From positions 1 to 64,000 of the IMG/VR virus record IMGVR_UViG_3300020469_000033: DNA of 64,000 nt; one strand, given 5' to 3'. This stretch comes from a virus. The translations under genes were made by a program, and so were the position numbers. Under the pieces are notes generated by a model. It saw only the letters and a list, made by a program, of their open reading frames with translations, made no database searches and had not been told where the DNA came from. Positions 53,196-61,494 of the stretch are shown here, piece by piece; within the stretch, counting starts at the first letter, position 1; every line of letters begins with the position of its first letter.

Positions 53196-55433
53196 ATGGC
53201 ACAAAGTAGAGCTGATTTATTAAAAGAGATAAAATCTCTTCAATCTGAAATAAATAAGATTGAAGCTGCTGGTAGTGCCATTACCAAAGAACAAGTAAAA
53301 CAACAATCTGACCTAAAAAAAGAATTAGTAGCTACTGCTAAAGAACTTAAAAAGGTAAATGATACAAGAAACGAAGCATTAGCTTCAGAAGAATCTTCGA
53401 TAAAATCTATTTCAACTATATATGATAACCTAAGTACTTCTCAGAAAAAAACTTTAGATATAACATCATCAACTCAAGATAAAAACTTCCAAAAATCAAT
53501 GGATGTTATGTCTTTGAATCGTGATATCGCAAGCTTAACAAAGGATGATGAATATCAAAGATTAGCATTAACATCTAAAAGAGATGATATAATGAAATCT
53601 CTTGATGGTAGAAGTAAAAGTTTAATAAAAAATCTAAAAGAACAAAACTCAATAGCAGATACGTTATCAAATATATCTGAGGAGGAACAAGAAGCTCTTG
53701 AAAAACAAAAAGCAGCACAAGAAGCATTAAAATCTTCAATGCAAGCCATAACAGAAACTGCTGAAACATTTGTTACTAATCTAAAAAGTGCAGAAGGTAT
53801 AACTGGATTGCTATTAATAGGTGGTGGAAAGTTTTTTGGTAAACTATCCGAAGTAAATAAAGAATTAGGGCAAGTTGGTGAAGGTTTAAGTGGAGCAGCT
53901 GGTAGTGCAACTGTATTAAGTTTTGCATTTGGTGATTCTGCAGAAACTCTAAAATCATTATCTGCCGAAATGGGTGGATTGGAAGATGCTACATTTGGAG
54001 CACAACTTCAAACTAACTTAATGGCTAATAATTTAGGTATTAGTGGTGCCGAAGCAGCAACATTAAGTGGTTCTTTAGCTAGGTTAAATGGTGGTTCATT
54101 AGAAACTGCTGGTAATCTCGCAGCTGGTAGTAGAGAATTCGCTAGAATGAATAACATACCAGTTTCTCAATTAATGGGTGATGTTGCTGGTTCAACTGAA
54201 GAGTTTGCACTATTTGGAAAAGATGGTGGTAAAAATATATTACAAGCTGCTGGTTATGCTGCTAAGTTAGGTACTAATATGAGTACCATTAGTGGTATAG
54301 CAGATGGATTACTTGATTTTGAATCATCTATTACCAAAGAATTAGAATTGGGAGCAATGTTAGGTAAAAACATTAATCTTGATAAGGCTAGACAATTAGC
54401 AATGGAAGGTGACTTAGAGGGTATGATGAAAGAAACATTAAGTTCACTTGGTGGTATTGATGCATTTAACAAAATGGATTACTTCCAAAAGAAAGCTACG
54501 GCAGATTTATTAGGTGTATCAGTTGCAGAACTTGGAAAGATGGCAGCAAACCAAGAAAAAGCACAAAACATATCTAAATTAATGAATGGTGATTTCTCTA
54601 ATATGGGAGAATCACTTAAAGCAATAGTAGCTGAAGTTGGACCTAAAATGATGAGTTGGGCTGGTGGATTCCTAACAATGTCAGCTCAGGCAGGTCAAAC
54701 TTGGACAGCATTTGGTGGTGGTATTTCAAAAACATTAGGTAAACTAAAAGGTATGGTTGGTTTAGGGAAGAAAGCAGCAGGAGCTGCAACTTCCGTAGCA
54801 GGTTCAGCAACTGAATCAGTAGCTGGTAACGTTGGTAAAGTATCTAAAGGTGGTGGAATCGGTGGAATGATGAAAGGAATGGGTGGTGGACTCAAAGGAT
54901 TAGCAAAGGGTGTTAGTGCATTTGCTTCCCCACAAGCTCTATTAGGATTAGCTGCAGTAACTGGAGCAATTATTGGTATTGGATTCGCACTTAAAATAGC
55001 AGCACCTGGTATTAAAGCATTTGGTGAAGCTATTGGTAACATTGTAGTATCAGTAGGTACAGCCGTTGCAAAAGTATTTGGTGGATTGGGAGATTTCTTT
55101 GGAAAGATAGCACAAGTAGCAACCCCAGAACTAGCATTATCCGTATTAGGATTAGCTGGTGGATTTGCTGCACTAACCGCATCTTTAGTAGGATTCTCAG
55201 TTGCTGGTATAACGGCAATTCCAGCAATGATGGCTGTTTCAGCATTTGGAGCAGCGAGTTCCTTATTAGGTTTAGGTGGTGATGCTGGAGGAGCTGAAGA
55301 TAATCCAGCTTGGGTAGAAGAATTGAAAACAACATTTAGAGAAACAAAAGATGTTTATATAGATGGAGGAAAAGTTACATCAGCGATAGCAAGTAGAGTA
55401 AATAAGATAGGAAGTAATTCATACGCAATATAA
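53196..55433 (+). CDS. Tail tape-measure protein
   Basis: The 745-residue product has the layout of a tape measure. The first 130 residues are long Lys/Glu/Gln helices (LKEIKSLQSEINKIEAAG, then KELVATAKELKKVNDTRNEA). The middle is Gly/Ala-rich helix. Residues about 575-697 contain several hydrophobic Ala/Gly segments (LLGLAAVTGAIIGIGFAL, VLGLAGGFAALTASLVGF) able to insert in a membrane. At 1.5 angstrom per residue it would set a tail of about 110 nm, near T4 (gp29, 590 residues). Its place between the gp26-like gene and the tube-initiator gene fits. The sequence itself is too diverged for a firm gp29 call. Confidence 0.72.
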   Translation: MAQSRADLLKEIKSLQSEINKIEAAGSAITKEQVKQQSDLKKELVATAKELKKVNDTRNEALASEESSIKSISTIYDNLSTSQKKTLDITSSTQDKNFQKSMDVMSLNRDIASLTKDDEYQRLALTSKRDDIMKSLDGRSKSLIKNLKEQNSIADTLSNISEEEQEALEKQKAAQEALKSSMQAITETAETFVTNLKSAEGITGLLLIGGGKFFGKLSEVNKELGQVGEGLSGAAGSATVLSFAFGDSAETLKSLSAEMGGLEDATFGAQLQTNLMANNLGISGAEAATLSGSLARLNGGSLETAGNLAAGSREFARMNNIPVSQLMGDVAGSTEEFALFGKDGGKNILQAAGYAAKLGTNMSTISGIADGLLDFESSITKELELGAMLGKNINLDKARQLAMEGDLEGMMKETLSSLGGIDAFNKMDYFQKKATADLLGVSVAELGKMAANQEKAQNISKLMNGDFSNMGESLKAIVAEVGPKMMSWAGGFLTMSAQAGQTWTAFGGGISKTLGKLKGMVGLGKKAAGAATSVAGSATESVAGNVGKVSKGGGIGGMMKGMGGGLKGLAKGVSAFASPQALLGLAAVTGAIIGIGFALKIAAPGIKAFGEAIGNIVVSVGTAVAKVFGGLGDFFGKIAQVATPELALSVLGLAGGFAALTASLVGFSVAGITAIPAMMAVSAFGAASSLLGLGGDAGGAEDNPAWVEELKTTFRETKDVYIDGGKVTSAIASRVNKIGSNSYAI

Positions 55434-55439
55434 TATATT

Positions 55440-57188
55440 ATGCCAACATTAGAAGAATTATTTAAAAGTAGACAACTTCCCTCACAAGGTGGTAAAACCG
55501 CTGAAGAAGCATATGCTATACGAAATTCAAAAGATATTCGTATTTCAGCAGCTGACCCATTTGTGAATACAGTTGGTATGTCATTGGCTAGATTAGCTAG
55601 AAAAAATTTAGGAGCTAAAGGAAGTGAAACTCTTTTAGAAGAAGAAGTAACAGGAGCTAGATTAATAAGAACGGCATCAATGCCATTTATATATGGTAGT
55701 GAATTACCAAGATTAACACTTAGAACTACTACACTTTTGGATACAATGAGAGCAGCAACTGGTGGTGATGATGGTGGTGGTGGTCCATTGGGTAATCTTA
55801 TCAAAAAAGGTAGAGATGCAGTACTTAATAGTAAATTCTTAGGAATTCCACAAACAATAATACCAACCAAAGTAGCTACTAATACTACAATTAAAGATAC
55901 TTTAAAAAGTGGTGAAATTCAAAAAAACTATTTAGAGGTATTAAAAAAAGCAAAAACTGACGGTACTGGGAAACCATTAGGTCAATTTCTAAAAGGCACT
56001 GGTGGTGGTAATATAAAAGATATTGGTAAACAAGCATTAGGTAGTGCAATAAAATTAGGAAAAGATAGGTTAAGAGAAGGATTATTCGGAAAAGCTGGTA
56101 CAACCGGATTCAATGGGGCATCGTTAGTAGGTTTAAAAAATACAACAACAAATTATGGTAGTATTGATAGTGCCACTGGTGTAACAATTGCCCCCGCAGA
56201 TGCAGATGGGATAATAGATGCTAAAGGCTTAATGTACTCCAAAACATTTAATCTAAATATACCATTAAATAAAGATGGTAAAGATACAAGAGTTGGTTTA
56301 GATAAAAATAAACAAAATGACCCAAATCCTAACAAACTAGATTTTAGTGATATATCAGATGAAGGTGGATTGGGTGGAAGGTATTCAAAGGCTCTAAAAG
56401 ATTTAGATACCCCAAATAAGATATTATTCAGTTCAAACCCTGATAGAAAAGGAAAATCATTTGCAAGTAAGATTAGAGGACCAATATCAAAAAATGATTT
56501 TATAGAAAAGAAAAGAGGTATGGGTCAAATTGCTGATACTATTAATAATACCAATATCTTTGAAGGTGAAACTCTTACATTAGGTGATGGAACAACTTTA
56601 GATGAACAAGATTTTGTACCATTAAAATTTACCTCAATACATAGAAATAAAACTGTACAATTTAGAGCAACATTAAGTGGATTGAGTGAAACACTTTCTC
56701 CATCTTGGGATTCTCATAAGTTTATTGGTTCACCATTCAGTAATTACACATATAGTGGAATAGAAAGAAGTGTAACTTTTAATTTTAAAGTTTATTCATT
56801 AAATGCAGTAGAACATAAAATTGGATGGGATAAAATTAACTTTTTAAATTCATTAGTATTCCCACAAGGGTATTATGATTCATCTGCAGTAGTTCCACCA
56901 TTTATTAGATTAACAATTGGTGATTTATATAAAGGTAAATTATCATTTATAGAATCTTTATCACATACATGGGATGATAATACTCCTTGGAATGTAACTG
57001 ATAAAGAAAAAACAGTATTATCGAATGCAGTAGGAATTATAACAGGTACTCCTGAGAATGCTGATATAGATATGAAAGGATATCGATTACCAATGATTAC
57101 TGATGTATCAATGACTGTTAAATTTTTAATAGGTAGAAATAATACATCAGGTAGAAAATTCTATTCATTTGAACCTCAAAGTAAATAA
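55440..57188 (+). CDS. Baseplate tube initiator/cap, gp48/gp54-like
   Basis: The 582-residue protein has a loosely conserved N-terminal 390 residues and a C-terminal domain (about 395-582) with SNYTYSGIERSVTFNFKVYS, NFLNSLVFPQ, PPFIRLTIGDLYKGKLSFIE, SLSHTWDDNTPW and RLPMITDVSMTVKFL. The sequence of strand-rich region, FIRLTIGDL, LSxTWDD and a closing ISV strand matches the tube-like fold of T4 gp48 and gp54, which start tube growth on the hub. It is larger than either (364 and 320). It starts 6 nt after the tape-measure gene. I cannot tell which of the two it replaces; there is only one such gene in the window. Confidence 0.6.
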   Translation: MPTLEELFKSRQLPSQGGKTAEEAYAIRNSKDIRISAADPFVNTVGMSLARLARKNLGAKGSETLLEEEVTGARLIRTASMPFIYGSELPRLTLRTTTLLDTMRAATGGDDGGGGPLGNLIKKGRDAVLNSKFLGIPQTIIPTKVATNTTIKDTLKSGEIQKNYLEVLKKAKTDGTGKPLGQFLKGTGGGNIKDIGKQALGSAIKLGKDRLREGLFGKAGTTGFNGASLVGLKNTTTNYGSIDSATGVTIAPADADGIIDAKGLMYSKTFNLNIPLNKDGKDTRVGLDKNKQNDPNPNKLDFSDISDEGGLGGRYSKALKDLDTPNKILFSSNPDRKGKSFASKIRGPISKNDFIEKKRGMGQIADTINNTNIFEGETLTLGDGTTLDEQDFVPLKFTSIHRNKTVQFRATLSGLSETLSPSWDSHKFIGSPFSNYTYSGIERSVTFNFKVYSLNAVEHKIGWDKINFLNSLVFPQGYYDSSAVVPPFIRLTIGDLYKGKLSFIESLSHTWDDNTPWNVTDKEKTVLSNAVGIITGTPENADIDMKGYRLPMITDVSMTVKFLIGRNNTSGRKFYSFEPQSK

Positions 57189-57191
57189 TAG

Positions 57192-57482
57192 ATGGCAAGT
57201 AGATACGAAAATAATAAAAGTAAAAAACTAAATGATGGTAGAGTAGTATATCGTTCTAATATATATCCTAAAATACCATTAAGAGATGATGATGTTTATG
57301 TAGCTACTGAAACTGGTGATAGATTAGATACTCTAGCATATCAGTACTATGAAGATGCATCCCTATGGTGGATAATTGCATCGGCAAATAATATACATAA
57401 TGCTCCATTTGGTTTAAAAGATGGTACAATTTTAAGAATACCACAAAACTATATTGAGATATTAGTAAACTTTAGTGAATAA
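57192..57482 (+). CDS. LysM-type baseplate wedge protein (gp53/gpX-like)
   Basis: This 96-residue protein is largely one LysM-like unit: ETGDRLDTLAYQYYEDASLW at about residues 40-59, followed by IIASANNIHNAP and GTILRIPQN. Phage baseplates use such domains in T4 gp53 and in the P2 tail protein X; the order hub-tube-LysM-hub fits either. It lacks a signal peptide, so it is structural rather than a secreted wall enzyme. Four nt separate it from the tube-initiator gene. Confidence 0.75.
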   Translation: MASRYENNKSKKLNDGRVVYRSNIYPKIPLRDDDVYVATETGDRLDTLAYQYYEDASLWWIIASANNIHNAPFGLKDGTILRIPQNYIEILVNFSE

Positions 57483-57487
57483 CAGTT

Positions 57488-59797
57488 ATGGGAACATTTC
57501 CAAAATTTTCAAATATTGCGGGATATGCTACGAAAACCTTAGAAAGTAGAAAACGTAGTGTATATAACGTATCTAAGTTAAATGCTTGGGTAAGAGTAAC
57601 ATCTGCCGTTTCTGGTAATAAGGGAGATGGGTTGACATTAGTATCTAATCCAAATTTTAGATTATTTGGAGCTGCTGGTGTTTCTTCTATTTATGGAATT
57701 AATAAACAAAGTGGTACTATTGGTGAAACTTGGGGAGGTTCCCCAATAAATCCATCAGAGGGGCAAGGTTATAAACCTTCTCCAATTATTGAATCTATTG
57801 AAATAGATGAGGGAGCTGGTAATTTAAGTAGAAAAGCTAATTTTACAATTAAATGTTTTTCTAAAGACCAAATGGAATTAATAACTGAATATTTTCAAGA
57901 ACCAGGATTTACTGTATTTTTAGAATGGGGATGGAATACACCAGACTCTATGAAAGGTTTAGTAAAAAAATTAAATGCAAACAATATAGCTAATTTTCAA
58001 AATTTCAAAAATCTAACAACCAAAAGAGAAGCATCTAAAGGACAATATGATAATTATTTAGGATTTATAACTGGTGGAGGAATTGCAACTGAAGGTGAAA
58101 ATTGGACTGTTGAAGTAAAATGTACGGGGTTCACCGAATTACCAGCCTATTTAGTAAATGGTGATAATTCTGGTGATGCCATTGATAAAAAATCTAAAAA
58201 AGAACCTGATTATAAAAATTTAAGTCTTGAAACTGATTTAAATATAAAACGATGGATGTTTGCTTATAACGCATTACCATCTAATAGAAAAACTGCAGAA
58301 ATTAAATCATTGGCTACTAAAACTGATGATTCCCTTAGAAAAGTACCAATAGCACAAGCAGTTAACTATATAAACTTTGATGAAACGATTACTGATAGTT
58401 TAAACAACAAAGCAGATGGAACTGCTGTTGGAAGATTCTTTGGTGTAGGTGGTTCAAAAGAAAAGGGTGAGGATGGTAACACAGAACGTATAGAAATCCC
58501 TGCAGGTACTAAAATAGTTGGTAGTGAAAAATTTATAAGATTTGGTACTCTTATGAAGATAATGAACCAAATGATTATAAAGGGTTTAAAAATAGGAAAA
58601 AAGACAGTTTCTATGGAAATCCACTCAGAGCATACTATATGTTCAGCTTATCCAAATATATTTAGTACTGATAAAAGTAAGTTATTAATACCAAATATAA
58701 AAACACCAAGATTTAGTTTTCTTGATGCTAAAAATAATACAAAATCATTAGAAGCAATACCATCACCACCTGAAGATTGTTCGATAGAATATGATGGTAG
58801 AAAAATACAATTTCCTTTTGAAAACGCTATTAATGGTGGTTCTGTTTTAGTTGATGGTACATCCTATGATTTACAATATAAAGATGGTACTACACCAGCA
58901 AGTGAATGTATAGACAAACCACAAGGTAAATGGGGGTTTTTAGATGATTTATATGTAAACTTTGATTTCGCATCGGGTATTATGGGAACAAGTAACTTTA
59001 CAGTAAAAGATGCTCTATATCAAATTCTAAATGGAATGTCCTCCGCTGTAAATGATTTATGGAATTTTCAGATTATGGAAACAACTTTGGAAAATGATAA
59101 GGGAAAATTAAAAAAGGGAGACCAAATAATCACAATACAAGAAACTAATTTTACATATAAACCAAAAGTAAACCCATATACATTTAATTTAATAGGTACT
59201 GATTCTATTTTCAAAGATGCTTCGTTAAATTTGGATATGAGTGCTGCTAAGATGAATCAAGTTATCGGTTCAAGATTGGCAAAAAAAATTAATGGTGAAA
59301 CTCAACCGCTTTTTGGTAGATTAGACGCAGGTAATATTACTGATTTAGTTTTAAAAGAAATAGATTCTAGAAAAGAAGCACCAATAGAAGAAAAAAGCGG
59401 AAAAGAAACAGATGAAGAACTAAAAGAAAAGAATTACGCTAATTTTTTAGGTAAAATAGGTACATATCCTAAAGTACAATTTGAAAAAAAGGATATAAAA
59501 CCTAAGTATGTTGTGCAAGAAAAAACTTATGCATCTGTTTATGATGATAAACAATTGCTAAAAATGGCTAAATCTGATATGGAAGAAGAAGAAGGTGTAT
59601 CCATTTTATTACCAATTAATTTTACATTTACTGTATATGGTGTTAGTGGTATAAAAAGAGGAGACAGGTTTGCTGTAAAAGGTATCCCAGCAAAATATGA
59701 AAAGCAGGGATTTTTCCAAGTTTTAGGTGTAAAACATACTATTCAAGGAATGGAATGGCTTACTGAAGTTGAAGGTGGATTTAGAAACAATACATAA
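57488..59797 (+). CDS. Baseplate hub protein, gp27-like
   Basis: The 769-residue protein contains IESIEIDEGAGNLSRKANFT (about residues 100-119), then a QMELITEYFQEPGFTVFLEW segment and GWNT, and near the C-terminus VYGVSGIKRGDRFAVKGIP, GFFQVLGVKHTIQGMEW and VEGGFR. The opening barrel and the closing strand pattern (GDRF...F.V..V.H.I....W.T...GGFR) are typical of gp27 / gpD-type hubs in contractile tails. It is twice as long as T4 gp27 (391), with a Lys-rich insertion at about 620-690. It has no obvious lysozyme or metallopeptidase motif. The stop shares one base with the next ATG. Confidence 0.65.
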   Translation: MGTFPKFSNIAGYATKTLESRKRSVYNVSKLNAWVRVTSAVSGNKGDGLTLVSNPNFRLFGAAGVSSIYGINKQSGTIGETWGGSPINPSEGQGYKPSPIIESIEIDEGAGNLSRKANFTIKCFSKDQMELITEYFQEPGFTVFLEWGWNTPDSMKGLVKKLNANNIANFQNFKNLTTKREASKGQYDNYLGFITGGGIATEGENWTVEVKCTGFTELPAYLVNGDNSGDAIDKKSKKEPDYKNLSLETDLNIKRWMFAYNALPSNRKTAEIKSLATKTDDSLRKVPIAQAVNYINFDETITDSLNNKADGTAVGRFFGVGGSKEKGEDGNTERIEIPAGTKIVGSEKFIRFGTLMKIMNQMIIKGLKIGKKTVSMEIHSEHTICSAYPNIFSTDKSKLLIPNIKTPRFSFLDAKNNTKSLEAIPSPPEDCSIEYDGRKIQFPFENAINGGSVLVDGTSYDLQYKDGTTPASECIDKPQGKWGFLDDLYVNFDFASGIMGTSNFTVKDALYQILNGMSSAVNDLWNFQIMETTLENDKGKLKKGDQIITIQETNFTYKPKVNPYTFNLIGTDSIFKDASLNLDMSAAKMNQVIGSRLAKKINGETQPLFGRLDAGNITDLVLKEIDSRKEAPIEEKSGKETDEELKEKNYANFLGKIGTYPKVQFEKKDIKPKYVVQEKTYASVYDDKQLLKMAKSDMEEEEGVSILLPINFTFTVYGVSGIKRGDRFAVKGIPAKYEKQGFFQVLGVKHTIQGMEWLTEVEGGFRNNT

Positions 59798-60147
59798 TGG
59801 ATAACGATAGATATAAAGAAATAGCAAGTTCACAATCGTATATTATTGGAGATGTAACACCATTTATTCCAACTATAACCGATAGACAATATCAGAGAGG
59901 ATATATACAAAGGTGTTTTGTACAAAAATCTAATGATTCCTCATCTAATATATTCGAAGTTTCAGTAAATGAAATTAATCGATATAAAGGTAATCCCTTT
60001 TATATTCAGACAAAATTAGATTGGAGAATAACTGGAGACCCTATCGAAGTAAAGAAATCTAATTCAATATCATTACAATTAGCATCTGAGGATATCCCCA
60101 AAATTTCATTGTATTTACCAAATCTTTTACAATTTCATAAAAAATAA
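59797..60147 (+). CDS. Unknown protein at end of baseplate operon, 116 aa
   Basis: I do not recognise the family. The 116 residues are strand-rich (YIIGDVTPFIPTITDRQYQR, then IFEVSVNEINRYK, ISLQLASEDIPKISLYLPNL) and contain no Cys. The TAATG overlap with the hub gene suggests it is a co-translated hub or wedge partner. No terminator follows; the promoter for the polymerase-like gene lies just downstream. Confidence 0.75.
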   Translation: MDNDRYKEIASSQSYIIGDVTPFIPTITDRQYQRGYIQRCFVQKSNDSSSNIFEVSVNEINRYKGNPFYIQTKLDWRITGDPIEVKKSNSISLQLASEDIPKISLYLPNLLQFHKK

Positions 60148-60179
60148 TTTGGATATTACAAATATTTTTCTTATATTTG
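60148..60179 (+). promoter_or_regulatory. Bacteroidota-like promoter before polymerase gene
   Basis: TTTG (60148-60151), 20 nt, then TATATTTG (60172-60179) is a full match to the TTTG/TAnnTTTG consensus of Bacteroidota housekeeping promoters. The -7 element ends 4 nt before the ATG at 60184, so the transcript would have almost no leader. Confidence 0.6.
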
Positions 60180-60183
60180 TTAG

Positions 60184-61467
60184 ATGATTGTAGTAGAATC
60201 TAATAAAGAGAAAGAGAATTTTATGCAAATGTGGGAAAACAATCCCTCAATTGTAATTCCTATATGGTCTGATTTGGATAAACATCCAATGAACAATGAA
60301 CTTGCCTTCTTATTCGTAAGAGTGGGAAAAACTGACTTTATTCTCATATATAATCATATTGATGGTAAATCCCACCATTTAGACCTTTCAACCTCAACAC
60401 AACCAAAATGGGTATGGAATAAGAAAGGCTTATTACAAACTGATACAAATATACAAAATATTTTTGATATATCCAACTATTACTTCTTTGAAAAGAATCA
60501 AACTATACCTTATGAGGTACAAAATCAATCGTTTATCTCACATTATATCCGAATGGGTATAAGAGATGGTTTAGGAAAGATAGCACCTATAATGAAATGG
60601 GGAGAGTATTTAAAATCATTTGTTGATAATATAAGTAGTACTATTCCCCCTCCCGATTTATCTCCTAAAAGTTGGGTTGATAATACGATGATTCCTCTAT
60701 TATCTCAGATTGAACGATATGGGGTTCGGGTCGATGGAGGAAAATTTTTTGATAGATATCCACAAGCTACTAAACATTTAAACAACAATATCGTATATAC
60801 CGAATATAACCCATATACTATTACATCCCGTCCTTCCAACCGATTTGGGGGAATCAACTTCTCTGCTTTAAATAAAAAGGATGGAACGAGAGAAGTATTT
60901 ATTCCCAAAGATGGGCACATATTCCTACAAATGGATTATGATGCCTATCACCCCCGAATCATAGGTAAGTTGATTGATTACGAATTACCCGATACTTCGG
61001 TTCACCAATGGTTAGCGGACCAATATGGTGTTGATTATGGTGAATCTAAAGGAATTACATTCCAACTCCTTTATGGTGGGATACCCGAAGAATTCGATTC
61101 TATTCCTTATTATAAGAAGGTTAGAGAGTACATCGATGAAATGTGGGGTAACGCATCCAAAAAAGGTTATGTATCGACTTACAATCGAAATATACCCCTT
61201 AGTTCGATAGAAGGTTTGAATCCACAAAAAGTATTCAACTATTTACTACAAGCAACTGAAACTGAGTTAAATATGGATACAATGAGGAAAGTGTTGGAGT
61301 TTATTGAACAAACCGACATTGAGTTAAGTTTATACACTTATGATTCATTCTTATTTTCTTTTCCATTGGATACTCCTAAAGAACAAGCCCTTAAATTAAA
61401 AGAAATTGTAGAAAGTAATGGGTTTCCTATAAATGCTAGTTGGGGAACGGATTACTCAAAACTTTAA
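60184..61467 (+). CDS. Short family-A DNA polymerase-like protein
   Basis: The 427-residue product shows the three palm/finger motifs of family A polymerases in order. Motif A is QMDYDAYHPR with Asp251; motif B is KGITFQLLYGG with Lys289, Phe293 and Tyr297; motif C is YTYDSFLF with Asp387. These match E. coli Pol I Asp705, Lys758, Phe762, Tyr766 and Asp882. Departures are: His256 where Pol I has the Glu710 steric gate, Tyr285 in place of Arg754, and YDS instead of HDE in motif C. No clear exonuclease DxE motif is seen in the first 150 residues, which may be a vestige of that domain (VIPIWSDLDKHP). The protein is far shorter than T7 gp5 (704). It may be a replicative, repair or regulatory polymerase. 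Confidence 0.75.
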   Translation: MIVVESNKEKENFMQMWENNPSIVIPIWSDLDKHPMNNELAFLFVRVGKTDFILIYNHIDGKSHHLDLSTSTQPKWVWNKKGLLQTDTNIQNIFDISNYYFFEKNQTIPYEVQNQSFISHYIRMGIRDGLGKIAPIMKWGEYLKSFVDNISSTIPPPDLSPKSWVDNTMIPLLSQIERYGVRVDGGKFFDRYPQATKHLNNNIVYTEYNPYTITSRPSNRFGGINFSALNKKDGTREVFIPKDGHIFLQMDYDAYHPRIIGKLIDYELPDTSVHQWLADQYGVDYGESKGITFQLLYGGIPEEFDSIPYYKKVREYIDEMWGNASKKGYVSTYNRNIPLSSIEGLNPQKVFNYLLQATETELNMDTMRKVLEFIEQTDIELSLYTYDSFLFSFPLDTPKEQALKLKEIVESNGFPINASWGTDYSKL

Positions 61468-61476
61468 TATTTATAG
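61465..61476 (+). promoter_or_regulatory. Promoter-like motif
   Basis: TAATATTTATAG begins inside the stop codon of the polymerase gene, 19 nt before the ATG at 61495. TAGGAAGAG just upstream of that ATG is a plausible ribosome-binding site. Confidence 0.35.
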
Positions 61477-61494
61477 AATATAGGAAGAGTTACT

